DNA of 64,000 bases, from the NCBI GenBank assembly GCA_008360975.2, contig CM039210.1:7628293-7692292 (forward strand), read 5' to 3'. Source of the DNA: Lichenostomus cassidix (Eukaryota > Chordata > Aves > Passeriformes > Meliphagidae). Shown here one piece after another: positions 21,590-33,036 of this stretch; the stretch's first letter is position 1, and each line of letters opens with the position of its first letter. Position numbers and translations under genes: made by a program. The notes under the pieces were generated by a model. The model had not been told where the DNA came from and did no database searches. It saw only the letters and a list, made by a program, of their open reading frames with translations.

Positions 21590-24500
21590 TGGTTTGGCAC
21601 ATCAGATCCACAGAAGTATAAAGCTTTAGTAGATACTGATGCCGAAATGATTTTTGCTTTTTATATATTCTTCATGTATATTCATAGCTCTGTAGACTAT
21701 TTTATGCAGTTATATAGTTTCCTAACCTCAGTACTTTTCCTATTAGACAAACAAATTCCCGAGGGCCAGTTCTAATCTCACTTCTTATGAGAATCAAGGA
21801 CAAGACACCTTCCCAAGACACTTTCCCATAAACAACGAGCAAGGAAGGGGAGCTTCAGAAGGGGTCAAACCAAGAAGGGGAATTACTTCATCACCTGTGT
21901 TTCTAATTGGGGATTATTGTCAATTACGCTAATTCGCTAAACTTATAAAACTGTACATGCCCTGTCACGTGTTCATCTTCAGCACATTTTCGGAGTGTAT
22001 TTTGGCATGTTCTGCACCTGGAGGGACCTTCATTAAAATGGTAACCGTATTTTATCACCTAACCTTGTTTGGCTCTTGATTTTAGGGCTCAAAACAGCAA
22101 CATACTGGTGCATGGTGCACACTGATGCCATCAGGGCACTGGAGCGTAGAACCCATCTGGATCTCTGGAGTGACAGGGGGATGTCAGAAGTTTTCTCTAT
22201 TGGAGGCTGAAGGGAGTTTAACAGGGGACAAGTGGAAAAAGCCCCCCATTGTGACTGGCCCAGAGGCCCCTTGTATCCTTGACATAAACTACTTAAGGAA
22301 AAGGTATTTCAAGGTATTGATGGGCTTTTGGTACAGCTACTGCGAATACAGAGAAGATCAAACAGTTATCCACCCTGCCTGGCCTCTCAGAAGATCCCTT
22401 CATTGTGAGATTGTTGAGAGCAGAAGAATTGCCAATTGTTGCGAGCAGTGTCAATTGCTATCAGGCTGGTGCAGTGGCAATATTGCACCGAGACTCCCTA
22501 GCTCCCATCCGTGAGCTGATCCATCAATTGGAGAGCCAAGGAGTGATCAGGAAGACTCACTTGCCTTTTAATAGCCCCACATGGCCAGTGGGAAAGTCTA
22601 ATGGAGAATAACAGTAGACTATCATGGCCCAAACAAAGTAACTCCACCTGAGTGCTACCATACCAGACATGTTGGAACTTCAGTATAAGCTGGAGTCAAA
22701 GGCAGCCAAATGGTGCCCCAGTTGATATCACTAATGCATTTTTCTCAATCCCTCTGGCAGCAGAGTGCAGGCCACAGTTTGCTTTCACTTGGAGGGATGT
22801 CTAATACACCCAGAATCGACTGCCCCAGGGGTGGAAACACAGCCCAACCATCTGCCATGGACTCATCCAGACTGCACTGGAACACAGTGATGCCCCTGAA
22901 CATCTGCAATACATCAATGACATCATTGTGTGAGGCAACAAATCAGAAGTGTTTGAGAATGGAAAAATAATTCAGATTCTTCTGAAAGCTGGTTTCACCA
23001 TAACAAGAAGCAAGGTCAAGGGACCTGCACAGAAGATCCAGTTTTAGGGAATAAAATGGCAGGATGGACATTGTCATGTCCCCATGGATGTGGTCAACAA
23101 GTTAGCAACTAGGTCTCCACCAGCTAACATGAAGGAAACGCAAGCTTTCCTAGGCCTTGTGGGGTTCTGGAGAATGCATATTCCAGGTTATAGCCAGCTT
23201 GTGAGTGCCCTCTATTGAGTGACCTGGAAGAAGAACCATTTCGAGTAGGGCCTTGAGCAACAGGCCTTTGAGCAGATCAAACAGGAAATAGCTCATGCAG
23301 TAGCTCTTGGGCCTGTTTGGACAGGACCAGCTGTGTAAAATATACTCTACACTGCAGCTGGGGAGCAGAGTCTGACCTGGAGTCTCTGGCAAAAGACCTC
23401 AGGGAAAACCCGAGGTTGACCATTAAGGTTTTGGAGCAGGGGTTTTAAGGATCAGAAGCCCAGCACACTTCAACTGAAAAAGAGATATTAGCAGCCTATG
23501 AGGAGGTTTGAGCCACCTCAGAAATTGTTGGGACAGAAGCATGTCTCCTCCTGGCACCACGACTGCCCATGCTACACTGGATGTTCAAAGGAAACATCCT
23601 CTCAACACATCACACAACCAACGCTACATGGAGTAAGTGGGCAGCACTGATCATGTAGCAAGCTTTACTGGGAAAACCCAACAGCCTGGGAATCCTGGAA
23701 GGAATAATGGACTGGCCAAAAGGCAGAGATTTTGGAACATTACCTGAGAAGGTGGCTCATGTCCAAGAAGCACCACCACATAACAAGTTATTGGAAGACA
23801 AAAGAGGCTATGCTCTATTTACTGATGGATCCTGTCATGTGGTAGGAAACCATTGGAGGCGGAAAGCTGCTGTGGGGAGTCAGTTTGCGGAAGTGAAAGC
23901 CGTCCAACTAGCCCTAGAGATTGCTGAATGACAAAAGTGGCTTGTACTCTATACTGACTCCTGGATGGTGGCTAATGCCCTATGGGGGTAGCTGCAACAG
24001 TGGAAGAAGAACAATTGGCAGGGCAAAAGTAAACCCATCTGGGTTGCTGCATTGTGGCAGGACATCGCTGCAAATGGCTCTGAAGATACGTCATGTAGAT
24101 GCTCACATGCCCAAAAGTCATGTTACTGAAGGACATCAGAACAATGAACAGGTAGATGAGGCTGCCAACATTGGAATAGGTCAGGTAGACTTAGACTGGG
24201 AGCGAAAGGGTGAGTTATTTATAGCCCAATGGGCCCATGAAACATCAGGACATCTAGGGAAGTGATGCAACATACCCTCGTGACCACAGAGGCCATAACA
24301 CAGGTTATTCATGAATGTGAAATGTGCTGCAATCAAGCAAGCTACGCAAGTGAAATCTCCCTGGAATACAGGACGGTGGCTGGGTTTCCGATATGGTGAG
24401 GCCTAGCAAATTGACTATATTGGACCACAGCCACAAACATGCCGAGGCAAGAGCTACATACTCACCATGGTAGAGGCAGCTACTGGTTGACTGGAAACAC

Positions 24501-24905
24501 ATCTTGTAAACCATGCCACTGCCCAAAACACCATCTCAGGTCTTGTAAGGCACATTTTGTGGTAACATGGTACCCCAGAGAGAATTAAATCAGACTATGG
24601 GCCTCATTTCTGAAATAACCTCATAAACTACTGGGCAAAGAAACATGGCATTGAGTAGATATATCATATCCCTTATCACCCACTCTGGAAAGATTGGGAC
24701 TCTTAATGTTGAGACCACTGGGCAATGGGGCATGGAAGCATTGGGATGCAAATTTAACAGAAGCCACTTGGATGGCTAACACCAGAGGATCTGCTAACTG
24801 CCCTGGTCCTGCCCAAATAAAACTCCTACATACTGTGGGAGGAGATAAGGTCCCCATACTACACACAGGAAAACTACATCCAGCACCTTCCCTTTATCCA
24901 CTATG
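21590..24905 (+). pseudogene. ERVL pro-pol remnant
   Basis: Protease traces include YKALVDTDAE at about 21619-21648, where the catalytic DTG reads DTD, and GPEAPCILDINYLRK at about 22259-22303 after an LTR insertion. RT traces include RDSLAPIRELIHQLESQGVI (about 22490-22549); the YIDD active-site box reads YIND at 22910-22921 and a stop follows soon after. RNase H reads LFTDGSCHVVG (about 23816-23848). Integrase traces run from about 24305 (HECEMCCNQ) to 24880 (RGSANCPGPAQIKLLHTVGG at about 24784-24843). Numerous stops and frame changes are present, so it is inactive. Confidence 0.85.
21650..22089 (+). mobile_element. Probable solo LTR inside the ERVL protease
   Basis: The protease reading stops near 21648 and protease text resumes near 22100. 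The insert has a TATA-like cttataaaactg near 21938 and an attaaaa signal near 22033, and ends in gcaaca. The exact ends and target duplication could not be fixed. It must be younger than the ERVL copy. Confidence 0.6.
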
Positions 24906-25515
24906 TAGGTGACCTCATTGTAGGAGATCAAATTAGTTAAACAGAACTTTCCCTTTGTGAACCCAAGTTGGCTGTGCCTGATGATTGCATTGTCCTTTAA
25001 ATGCCTTTCAATAGTACCCAGTACAATCTTCCCATAATTTTTCCAGATACTGAGGTTAGACTAACAGGTCTGTTGATTCCTGGGTGTTCCCTCTCATCTT
25101 TTCTGTAAATTGGAATAATTTTAAATAGCTTCTGGTGAGCGGACACCTCCTCAGACTCCCCAGACCTTTGGTAGATGATGGAGAGGAGTCCTGCTGTAAC
25201 ATCTGCTAGCTCCTTCTGAGATGAATCCCATCAGGCCCTGTGGACTTATGAACATTCAGCTGATACAGCTGGTCCCTCACAGTTTCAGTGTCCACAAATG
25301 GAAAAGCACTGTTCCCACAGTCATGGTCCTCTGACTCAGATTTTGGGCTGCCCAGTCACCCATCAGTATTATTAAAGACTGGGGGGTGGGGGAAGCACTT
25401 AATACCTCCACTTTTTCTTCATCCCTATTAGTCAGATGACCATCTTCAACAAGTATCAGTCCAATGTTTTCTTTAGACCTCCTCTTGCTATTAATGTACT
25501 TAAAGAGAGACATGG
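24906..25515 (-). mobile_element. CR1 fragment, reverse orientation
   Basis: Reverse-complement CR1 coding text. On the minus strand 25277-25519 reads [17 protein letters not shown] and TNRDEEKVEVL, the region before the RT. The piece at 24906-25260 matches the RT region. It cuts off the 3' part of the ERVL. Confidence 0.8.
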
Positions 25516-25945
25516 ACATACTAGAGAGAGTTCAGCAACAGACCAAAAAGATAATCAAGGGACTGGAGCATCTCTTCCATGAGGAAAATCTGAGAGAGCT
25601 TGGGCTGTTCAGCCTGGAGAAGAGAAGGCTCTGGGGAGATCTTATCAATGCATGTAAATACCTGAAGGGAGGGTGCAAAGAGGAGAGACAGGCCCTTTTC
25701 AGTGGTGCTCAGTGACAGGACCAGAGGCAATGGGCACAGACTGAGACACAGGAGCTTCCATCTGAACATCAGGAAACACTTTTTTTACTCTAAGGGTGAC
25801 CGAGCACTGGAACAGTTTGTCCAGGGAGATTATGAAACCTCCATCCTTGGAGAGTCTCAAAAGCCATCTAGTCATGGTTCAGGGCAGTGGGCTCTAGGTG
25901 ATCCTGCCTGAGCAGGGGGATTGGACAAGATGACCTCCAGAGGTC
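25516..25945 (+). mobile_element. CR1 3' part
   Basis: Reads ctgttcagcctggagaagag, accagaggcaatgggcacag and ggggattggacaagatgacc, the CR1 C-terminal and 3' end, in plus orientation. It sits head to head with the previous CR1. Confidence 0.85.
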
Positions 25946-26607
25946 ATACAATGGTTTGGGTTGGAAGGGATGTAAGAGGTAAAAGCCATCTCATCCCTGC
26001 AAGCATTAACAAAGACGGTCAGGATGACCTCCGAAAAGATAAGAGGGGCCTAGCAGCCAAAGACAGGAACAGAGGTGGTTAGAACTGGGGGAGAAACTGC
26101 TGACACAGCAGAGAGATGGCAAATGCTCCTCAAGAAAAGGTGAAAAGTGCACTCTGAGGAAGACTGCTAGTCTTCATCCAAAAGACCCCTGAGGAACACT
26201 TGAGCCCTTCTCAGTATGACCACCAGAGAGAACTGCAGCTGTGCGAAATTGTGCAACCTGATCCCAGGAACTTATTAGCTTAGACACTCCTTTGTATTAG
26301 AATAGGCCTTCCCTTTATGAATATGTATGTAATTACATCATAAGAATACAGAAGCAATGCACCCTGGTGTGCATATTAGGCAGAAAATCCCCCATGCACC
26401 TGGCGCCAAATAAACAAATACCTGCTTCAAAGACAATAAGTCTCTGGAGTTGCTACAATGCGATTTGTGTGATTCAGGGACCTTAAAGATCATCCAGTTT
26501 CAACCCTCTTGCCATGGGTAGGGACACCTTCCACTAGACCAGATTGCTCAGAGCCCAATCCAAACTGGCCTCGAACACTTCCAGGGGTGGGGCATCCAAA
26601 ACTTCTC
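25946..26607 (-). mobile_element. CR1 3' part, reverse, split by a solo LTR
   Basis: Left piece 25946-25970 (caatggtttgggttggaagg) and right piece 26477-26607 (gggaccttaaagatcatcca onward) join seamlessly once the LTR at 25971-26476 is removed. A short plus-strand CR1 tail (aaggtcccttccaacc) follows at 26608-26646. Confidence 0.85.
25971..26476 (+). mobile_element. Class I solo LTR (506 bp) with 4-bp target duplication
   Basis: Runs from TGTAAGAGGT to GTGTGATTCA, with ggga on both sides (25967-25970 and 26477-26480). The poly(A) region caaataaacaaatacctgct near 26408 resembles that of the LTRs at 56190 and 58305. A 4-bp duplication is typical of gammaretrovirus-like integrases. Confidence 0.85.
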
Positions 26608-26646
26608 TAAGGTCCCTTCCAACCTTAAATATGTTGTGATTCTATA

Positions 26647-27176
26647 AACGGATCAAGCTCCCCCATGACCCAAAGGGAGTACTAAATGCAATCCCTTAGG
26701 ATTGTGGTCCATGTTACCGGAACCTCTTAAATTATCATTGAAAGTAATGTTAACTTGTTTTTCTTCCCAATGAAACAGACTTCAAATACTCCTATAATTA
26801 GCTGCTTTATCTCACTTGAGGAGACAACACAAAACTTCCTACTCCTTAATTCATTAACAAAGTCACTGAATTTTTGCATATTTACTTAATAAAATGCATC
26901 TGAAAACATAATAGAAGCTGAAACATACAATTTCTGTAAAGGCCACTGAACAAAATTATCATATGATACAGGTAATTACAAAATAGAGAATTAAAACTGC
27001 AGTGCAGTTAGAACAGATAAAGAAGTGTAAACAAAACATAACCAGGCATTCAAAGCATCATGCACATTATGAAATAGCCACAACTACTTTTAGTCCTTTT
27101 TGAGCATTTCACTAGTACAAGGTGAATGTTACAGATTGACAACACAATAAATTTAAGCAAGATGTCACAGAACTAC
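26647..27176. other. FCHO2 intron 5, unique sequence next to exon 5
   Basis: AT-rich intron flanking the exon 5 donor. No element or gene was recognised. Confidence 0.6.
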
Positions 27177-27329
27177 CTTATCAACTTCTCTCTGTGTTGC
27201 TCCTTCCTTTTTCAAACGTTCTTGTTCAACAAACTTTGCATTGTAGTTTTCCTTTGATTTCTGTAAGGCTTGAGTGATACTTTGAATATGTTGCACTGCT
27301 TCTAATGTTCCCGAAACATCTTCTTTAGT
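27177..27329 (-). CDS. FCHO2: FCHO2 coding exon 5 (F-BAR coiled coil)
   Basis: A 153-bp exon, 51 codons, phase 0 at both ends. The acceptor is ttggcag and the donor gtagtt. It starts [20 protein letters not shown], passes through [20 protein letters not shown] and ends ATQREVDK. The heptad-like charged helix is the core of the F-BAR dimer. It lies only 85 bp from exon 4, the tightest exon spacing in the visible gene, and the pair is free of insertions between them. Confidence 0.93.
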
Positions 27330-27414
27330 CTGCCAAATATCACATACTTGTCAAAACCAAACCATTTTAACATTAACAAGTCATTGGTCATGCATAAGAA
27401 AAATAATTAATAAC
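27330..27414 (-). other. FCHO2 intron 4, 85 bp, with a weak donor
   Basis: The donor reads AAAAAG/gttatt, a poor match to the gtaagt consensus. The acceptor is ttggcag with a thin pyrimidine tract. The short length keeps exons 4 and 5 as a pair. Retention would read on from exon 4 as VINYFSYA and then stop within about eight codons. Confidence 0.7.
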
Positions 27415-27556
27415 CTTTTTATAAGTTTTGATTTGTTCATCTCCATACTTATGAACTTCTTTTATTAGCTCTTGTAATCTCCGCATGAGGTCCAAGTGAC
27501 AGCTTGCCAGTTTTTCTGTTGAGGTTTTGAAAACATCCCAAACTGGTGCAAATGTC
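27415..27556 (-). CDS. FCHO2: FCHO2 coding exon 4 (F-BAR)
   Basis: A 142-bp exon. With the two bases carried from exon 3 it reads G then [20 protein letters not shown] and continues [20 protein letters not shown] to QIKTYKK. The family signature FAPVWDVFK is intact. The acceptor is tcaatctag preceded by a T/C tract of about 15 bases, and a CR1 begins about 27 bp upstream. The donor is weak (gttatt). Phase 2 at entry and 0 at exit match exons 3 and 5. Confidence 0.93.
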
Positions 27557-27584
27557 CTAGATTGAGGGGAAAAAAAATTAATGC

Positions 27585-29876
27585 TCATCTGGATTTGTAC
27601 TAACATCTGGACTTGTACTAACCAGGAGGGACTGGTTGAAGACATGAAGGTTGGTGGCAGCCTTGTCTGTAGCAACCATGAGATGGAACTCAGGATCCTG
27701 CGTGGAGGAAGCAAAGGAGTAATCAGGACTAGAACCCTGAACTTCCCGAGAGCTAACCTTGACCTCTTCAGGGACCTGCTTCAAAGAATTGCATGGGACA
27801 GGGCTCTAGAGAAAAAGGGAGTCCAAGAGAACTGGTCAATATTTAAGTACCACTTCCTCCAAGCTCAAGACCAGCGTATCTCTATGAGCAAGAAGTCAGG
27901 CAAAAGGGGCAGGAGACCTGCATGGATAAGCAGGGAGCTTCTAGCAAATCTCAAACACAAGAAAGAACTTTATGGGATGAGGAAAAAGGGATGAGCCACG
28001 TGGAAAAAGGGATGAGCCACATAGAAGGACTATAGGAACATTATCAGGGTATGCAGGGATGCAATGAGGAAGGCCAGGGCCCACTTGGAATTGAGTCTGG
28101 TAAGGGATATCAAGGACAACAAGAAGGGCTTCTACAAGAACATCAGCAAAATGAAGACTAGGGAAAATGTGGGTCTGCTGCTGAATTAGGTGGATGTCCT
28201 GGCAATGGAAGATACAGAGAAGGCGGAATTACTGAATGCCTCTTTGCCTCAGTCTTTACTGCTGAGGACGGCCCTCAGTAATCCCAGACCTTGGAGGTAA
28301 AAGAAGGCTGGAGAAAGGAAGACTTCCCCCTGGTCACAGAAGGTTAGGTTAGAGATCGGCTAAACAGACTTAACACCCATAAATCCATGGGCCCTTATAA
28401 GGGTGAAACCATGGCTGCTGAGGGAGCTGGCAGATGTTGTTGCTCTGCCACTCTCCATCATCTTTGAAAAATCATGGAGAATGGGAGAAGTGTCTGATGA
28501 CTGGAGGAAGGCCAATGTTACTCCCATTTTCAAAAGGGGCCAGAAGGAGGACCTGGGAAACTACCAGCCAGTCAGCCTCACCTCTGTCCCTGGAAAGGTG
28601 ACAGAACAGATCATTCTGGAGGTCATCTCCAAGCACGTAGAAGAAAAGAAAAATATCAGAAGTAGTCAGCATGGACTCACCAAGGGGAAATCATGCTTGA
28701 CCAATCTGACAGCCTTCTATGATGACATGGCAGAATGGGTTGATGAGGGGAGAGCAGTAGATGTTGTCTACCTTGACCTCAGCAAGTCTTTTGACACTGT
28801 CTCCTATAACATCCTTATAGGTTAGATGAATGGACAGTGAGGTGGATCAAGAACTGGCTGAATGGCAGAACTCAGAGGGTCATGATCAGCAGAGTAGAAT
28901 CCAGTTGGAGTCCTGTAGTCAGTGGTGTTCCCCAGGGATCAATACTGGGTCCAGTCTTATTCAACTTGTTTATCAAGGACCTGGACAATGGGATAGAATG
29001 TACCCTCAGCAAGTTTGCTGATGATACAAAACTGGGAGGAATGGCTGATACACCTGAAGGCTGTGCTGCCATTCAGTGGGACCTTGATAGGCTGGAGAGT
29101 TGGATGGAGAGAAACCTAATGAGGTTCAACAGGGGCAAGTGCAGCATCCTGCACCTGAGGAGGAATAACCCCAAGTACCAGTATAGGTCGGGGGCTGACC
29201 TACTAGAGAGCAGCTCTGCAGAGAAGGACCTGGAAGTCTTGGTGGATGACAAGTTAACCATGAGCCGGCAGTGTGCCCTTGCGGCCAGAAGGGAAAATGG
29301 TATCATGGGGTGCATCAGGAAGAGTGTAGCCAGCAGGGTGAGGGAGGTGATCCTGCCCCTCTACCCAGCCCTAGTGAGGCCACACCTGGAGTATTGTGTC
29401 CAGTTCTGGGCTTCTCAGTATAAGAAAGACAAGGAACTACTGGAGAGGGTCCAGCGGAGGCCACAAAGATGATGAGGGGTCTGGAGCATCACTCTTAGGA
29501 GACTGAAGGAGCTGGGCCTGTTTAGTCTAGAGAAGACTGAGAGGGCATCTCATCAATACATATAAATATCTCAAAGGCAGGTGCCAAGAGGATGGTGCCA
29601 GACTCATTTCAGTGGTTCCCAGTGACAGGACAAGGAGCAATGGCCATAAACTAAAACACAAGAAGTTCTACCTCAACATGAGGAAGAACTTTTTTCTATT
29701 GAGGGTGGCAGAGCACTGGAACAAGCTGCCCAGGGAGGTCGTGGAGACTCCCTCTCTCAAGACATTCAAAATCCACCTGGACGTGTTCCTGTGCAACCCA
29801 CTCTAGGTGACCCTGCCTTAGCAGGGGGGTTGGATGGGATGATCTCCAGAGGTCCCTTTCAACCCTAATTATTCTG
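27585..29876 (+). mobile_element. CR1 LINE, 5' truncated, close to the exon 4 acceptor
   Basis: About 2.3 kb in intron 3, antisense to FCHO2. It contains the end of the endonuclease region ([18 protein letters not shown] near 27644-27694) and RT motifs (SSQHGLTKGKSCLTNLTAFY near 28662-28720, [14 protein letters not shown] near 28763-28804). [20 protein letters not shown] with an intact [10 protein letters not shown] follows at 28921-29040, then the C-terminal part and 3' end (aggtccctttcaaccctaat). Frames shift near 27994, 28825 and 29472, so it is inactive but relatively well preserved. Confidence 0.9.
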
Positions 29877-31146
29877 TGGGTTTTTTCTTTGTTGGCTACA
29901 TTTTTTTCAAAATAGTGCCAAAGTGTAACTGATATCTCTACAGAATTTCAGCTCCGTTCCTAAAACTGAAGCAAAAGAAAAAACCCAGCAACTGCTATAA
30001 ATGTTATTTAATGTTTCAAATGTACTTGGCATCTTATTTAATTTTTCAGTGTTTTATGTTTTACCCGTGTTGACTCTATTGAGTAAAATGCAGCAAAATT
30101 AACTTATTCTTCTCTATCAGCAACACAATAATGACAAATTATATTCCTAAAGATGATACAAGAGCAGCTCAACAAATTTATGTACAGGAATTTTTATGTT
30201 CATACTTGAATAGTGAAAAGAAACCAAAAGTTACTTGGCTAATTAAGTTATCAGTTGTCTTACATCATTACAGTCACAGGATTAACCATATGGTAAAGGA
30301 AGGTGAAGGACAGGTCATTCTTCAGATTCAGATTTCTATGTTGCATGGATTTCTCCAGCTATTCTAAAGATACACTCCTACTTCACTTTCCAGGTCAATG
30401 TTGCTGAAAAATCAATACCATGTATAGCCTTTAAAGCACTGATGTTACAACTAACATGAAGATATAGAACCTTTGAAGAGCAGCAACAACTAGTATCAGA
30501 TTATCCACTGATGAAAGCTCTCCACATTTCTAGCTGTGATTACTACAAATAAAAATAATTTTTAGCCTCATCTAAGAAGTCTGAGCTGTTGGCATAATCT
30601 TTCTAATTAAAAAAACATCCATTAATCATTCATTTTTTTTAAAAAACATATCCTGTGTATAAAATTTTAATCAAACTATGGAATAAATCTATTGAAAAAG
30701 TCTCATTCTTAACATGTCTAGGGACAGAGAAAACACTTGAAAAAGTAAAAATAATAATAAAAAAATTCACCATCTCATATGCAGAGCATATGTTCTTTCT
30801 TCAAATTAATTACCATAGGCTTGGGAGCACAGAACAGAAAATCACATTCTTTATGTCTGAAAAAAACTCAAACTTAAACACAGAGAAACATGCAATTCCT
30901 CCATGGTGTTGGGCTTTTTGTTTTGGGTTTGGTTTGGTTTTTTTAACTGTGTGTAAAGAACTGTACAGTCTTGTTTTTCATAGCTGCATGATATTTTGCA
31001 TAGCTGCACAGTAACTGAAAAACTAAGAATCATTAAAGGTAGAAAAGTTATGCTACCTTGAACATCATCAATAAAATAAAATAAAATAAAATAAATTAAA
31101 CTTGATGCTTAACATGTTTAACTATTTCTCTCTTCTACATACTTAC
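29877..31146. other. FCHO2 intron 3, unique sequence
   Basis: AT-rich intron with an (AAATA)n simple repeat near 31069-31096. I recognise no coding or element signature in the rest. Confidence 0.6.
31069..31096 (+). repeat. (AAATA)n simple repeat
   Basis: Five tandem aaata-type units in intron 3, about 50 bp from exon 3. Confidence 0.85.
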
Positions 31147-31221
31147 CCAAGTTGTGTATAATTGCTCACTGATTTGGCTAGTTTTGTCATTGACCTTGAA
31201 TATGCCTCCTCTATCGCAGCC
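31147..31221 (-). CDS. FCHO2: FCHO2 coding exon 3
   Basis: A 75-bp exon. It completes an Arg codon split with exon 2 (AG plus G) and then reads [20 protein letters not shown] and YTQL, ending with two bases of Gly. The acceptor is tttgacag and the donor gtaagt. It encodes an F-BAR helix segment with the family motif [14 protein letters not shown]. Confidence 0.93.
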
Positions 31222-31667
31222 CTGTCAAAGAAAGCAATCAAAAGCATAACTGAAATTTTGAAGATATTTGAAGAAAAATGAATAGGCAGTCTAAAGACGC
31301 AAAGCATAGGAATTTTTACTTTAGCTGAAAATCACTCAAAAACTATTTGCAAAACCACAGAAGTAAATTTTAAAAAAATAATCTAAGAACACTGTGACAG
31401 AAGGTTGCAGGGAACAGAAACAAATAAAACCTAAGGGCTTCTGCTGGCTTTCACAACCAATGAAGAAACCAAACTCTGAATAAGCCGCTCCCTTTTTCCC
31501 CCGCCCCCTCCGCGAATGAAGAGACAACAGGAAGAGATTATAAATCAAAATAACAATTTACTAAAATCACAAATAACAACGACATCAATACCAAAAAATA
31601 CATAAAAAGAAGGTGCCCTACCCACAAAAAGGAATTTACCACGGAGAACAAAGAAAAACACTCCCCA
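31222..31667. other. Intron 2 plus an unassigned LTR-like stretch
   Basis: The part at about 31460-31667, read on the minus strand, has a GC-rich gcggagggggcggggga motif and T-rich text similar to ERVL LTR ends. It may be another truncated LTR next to the one at 31668. No gene was seen. Confidence 0.4.
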
Positions 31668-32568
31668 TGATACTGAAATTGGCCAGAGAAACTTTCTAAC
31701 ACAGTTTTAAGTATTAGAAGGCAGGCATTCTTTATTGCAGTGCTGATCACTTGGAGGATCCTTCTTCTAATTGAGTGTCCCAAGCATCGGGTAAACAGAG
31801 TTTTTATTATACACACTGATTACATATTCATTAGCTATCCCCAATTACTTGATGTATATGTATTACTTTATTTTACATAGTTGCACCTCTTAGTCCTTAT
31901 ATGCTTTTTGGGGGTCTGTCTTCAATGTCTGATGTACTTTTTAGGTGGCTGTTCCTCAACCCCCGCTTTTGAGTAAGCACAATATTGTTGTTTTGCATAA
32001 CTTCTACTTAGTCAGCCTTGCAGAGCTGAGCTGGCATCCTGCTTGCATTTTGCATGACTTCTGTTTGCCTAAGATACATCCTTTATTTATTTCTCCAAGG
32101 CTATGCTGTTCTGTTCTACTGTCCTTATCATCCAAAGACAGCACCTGATGCGATCTCCAAACAAAGGAAAAATGGTGAGCAATCCCATGGCGGTGGCAGT
32201 TGCAGCACTGGTTTGTGGCTGCGGCTGCAGCTTGTCTCCACCTGGCTTGTCTGGGCTTCGCTTTGGCTTGGGCTTCACACAACTCAGCTGGGCTCCACTA
32301 CGCACTGCCACCACTCTTTTTTTTCTTGGAGTGGCATCTTAGGCTCACTGTCGCTGTCCTCCAGCAGCAAACCACAAAAACCATAGCTCAGAGGAATGGG
32401 AAAGGGACTGCCGGTGGCAAAGAGGGGCTAGGTCCACTGGGCAAGATGGTCCCTTTCCAGCTTCTAGCCTTCAGTCTTTCCTGATGAAACCACACCCCCC
32501 AGCAGTGACGTAGGTGGTATCAAATATTAAACACCAAAGTTCCACCCCCTGGCTTTGAAATCATAACA
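31668..32568 (-). mobile_element. LTR (901 bp) of the truncated ERVL
   Basis: TG and CA ends on the minus strand and a poly(A) signal gcaataaagaatgcctgcc near 31724-31742. A GC-rich stretch lies at 32180-32340. The open frames within this stretch, some alanine- or proline-rich, are compositional and not genes. Confidence 0.65.
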
Positions 32569-33036
32569 TTATCCACCACTTATTCTATACATCCACATCA
32601 TGCCCAGATTTATACCATTCAACTATATACATATATATATACACACACATATAACTATGCACAGGCACAGGTATGATTTCAGTAGTCACTGATCATCCCC
32701 CCAAGAATTACATATGCAATTCAACATCACAGGCTATTCTCACACAAAGTCAAATTACCCTGAGGTACACGTGTTTCACCGTCCCTCTGCACTACCCACT
32801 AAGTGCACCCAGGCCCTTGAGCAAAAACAACCCCATAGATGGGTTTGCCTTTGCTTGAGGCAGAACTAATCCAAACTGTCTTTCCGAACACATTCTTCAT
32901 ATGCACCATGGGGATGTTAGCTCCTTCTACGGTATGTAAGGGTTCTGATTGGGCAAGGCCAGCTTGATTGGGAGAGCCTCCAGTGTTAACTATCCAGGTG
33001 GCCTTTGCTAAATGAAAATCCCAATGTTTGAAGGTC
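31668..33036 (-). mobile_element. ERVL 3' end: integrase C-terminal remnant plus 3' LTR
   Basis: On the minus strand, 33036-32830 reads FKHWDFHLAKATWIVNTGGS and PMVHMKNVFGKTVWI, the C-terminal part of an ERVL integrase. It is followed downstream by an LTR at 31668-32568 that runs TGTTATGATTTC to CAGTATCA, with an aataaa signal near 31728-31733. The 5' part of the provirus is missing, because the text stops where the LTR at 33037 starts. Confidence 0.75.

Larger units (their letters stand above)
18594..24905 (+). mobile_element. ERVL provirus, decayed (5' LTR, PBS, leader, gag, pro-pol remnant)
   Basis: The order is 5' LTR (18594-19628), primer-binding site (19636-19653), leader with a small membrane-segment frame (19781-20023), gag pieces (20068-21523), protease remnant (from about 21590), and RT, RNase H and integrase remnants (to about 24905). 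There is no 3' LTR, and the right end abuts a CR1. There is no env, which is usual for ERVL. Many stops and an inserted LTR make it inactive. Confidence 0.85.

Noticed and set aside
30655..31014. A 119-codon frame in intron 3
   Set aside because: AT-rich, hydrophobic by composition, no family similarity recognised.
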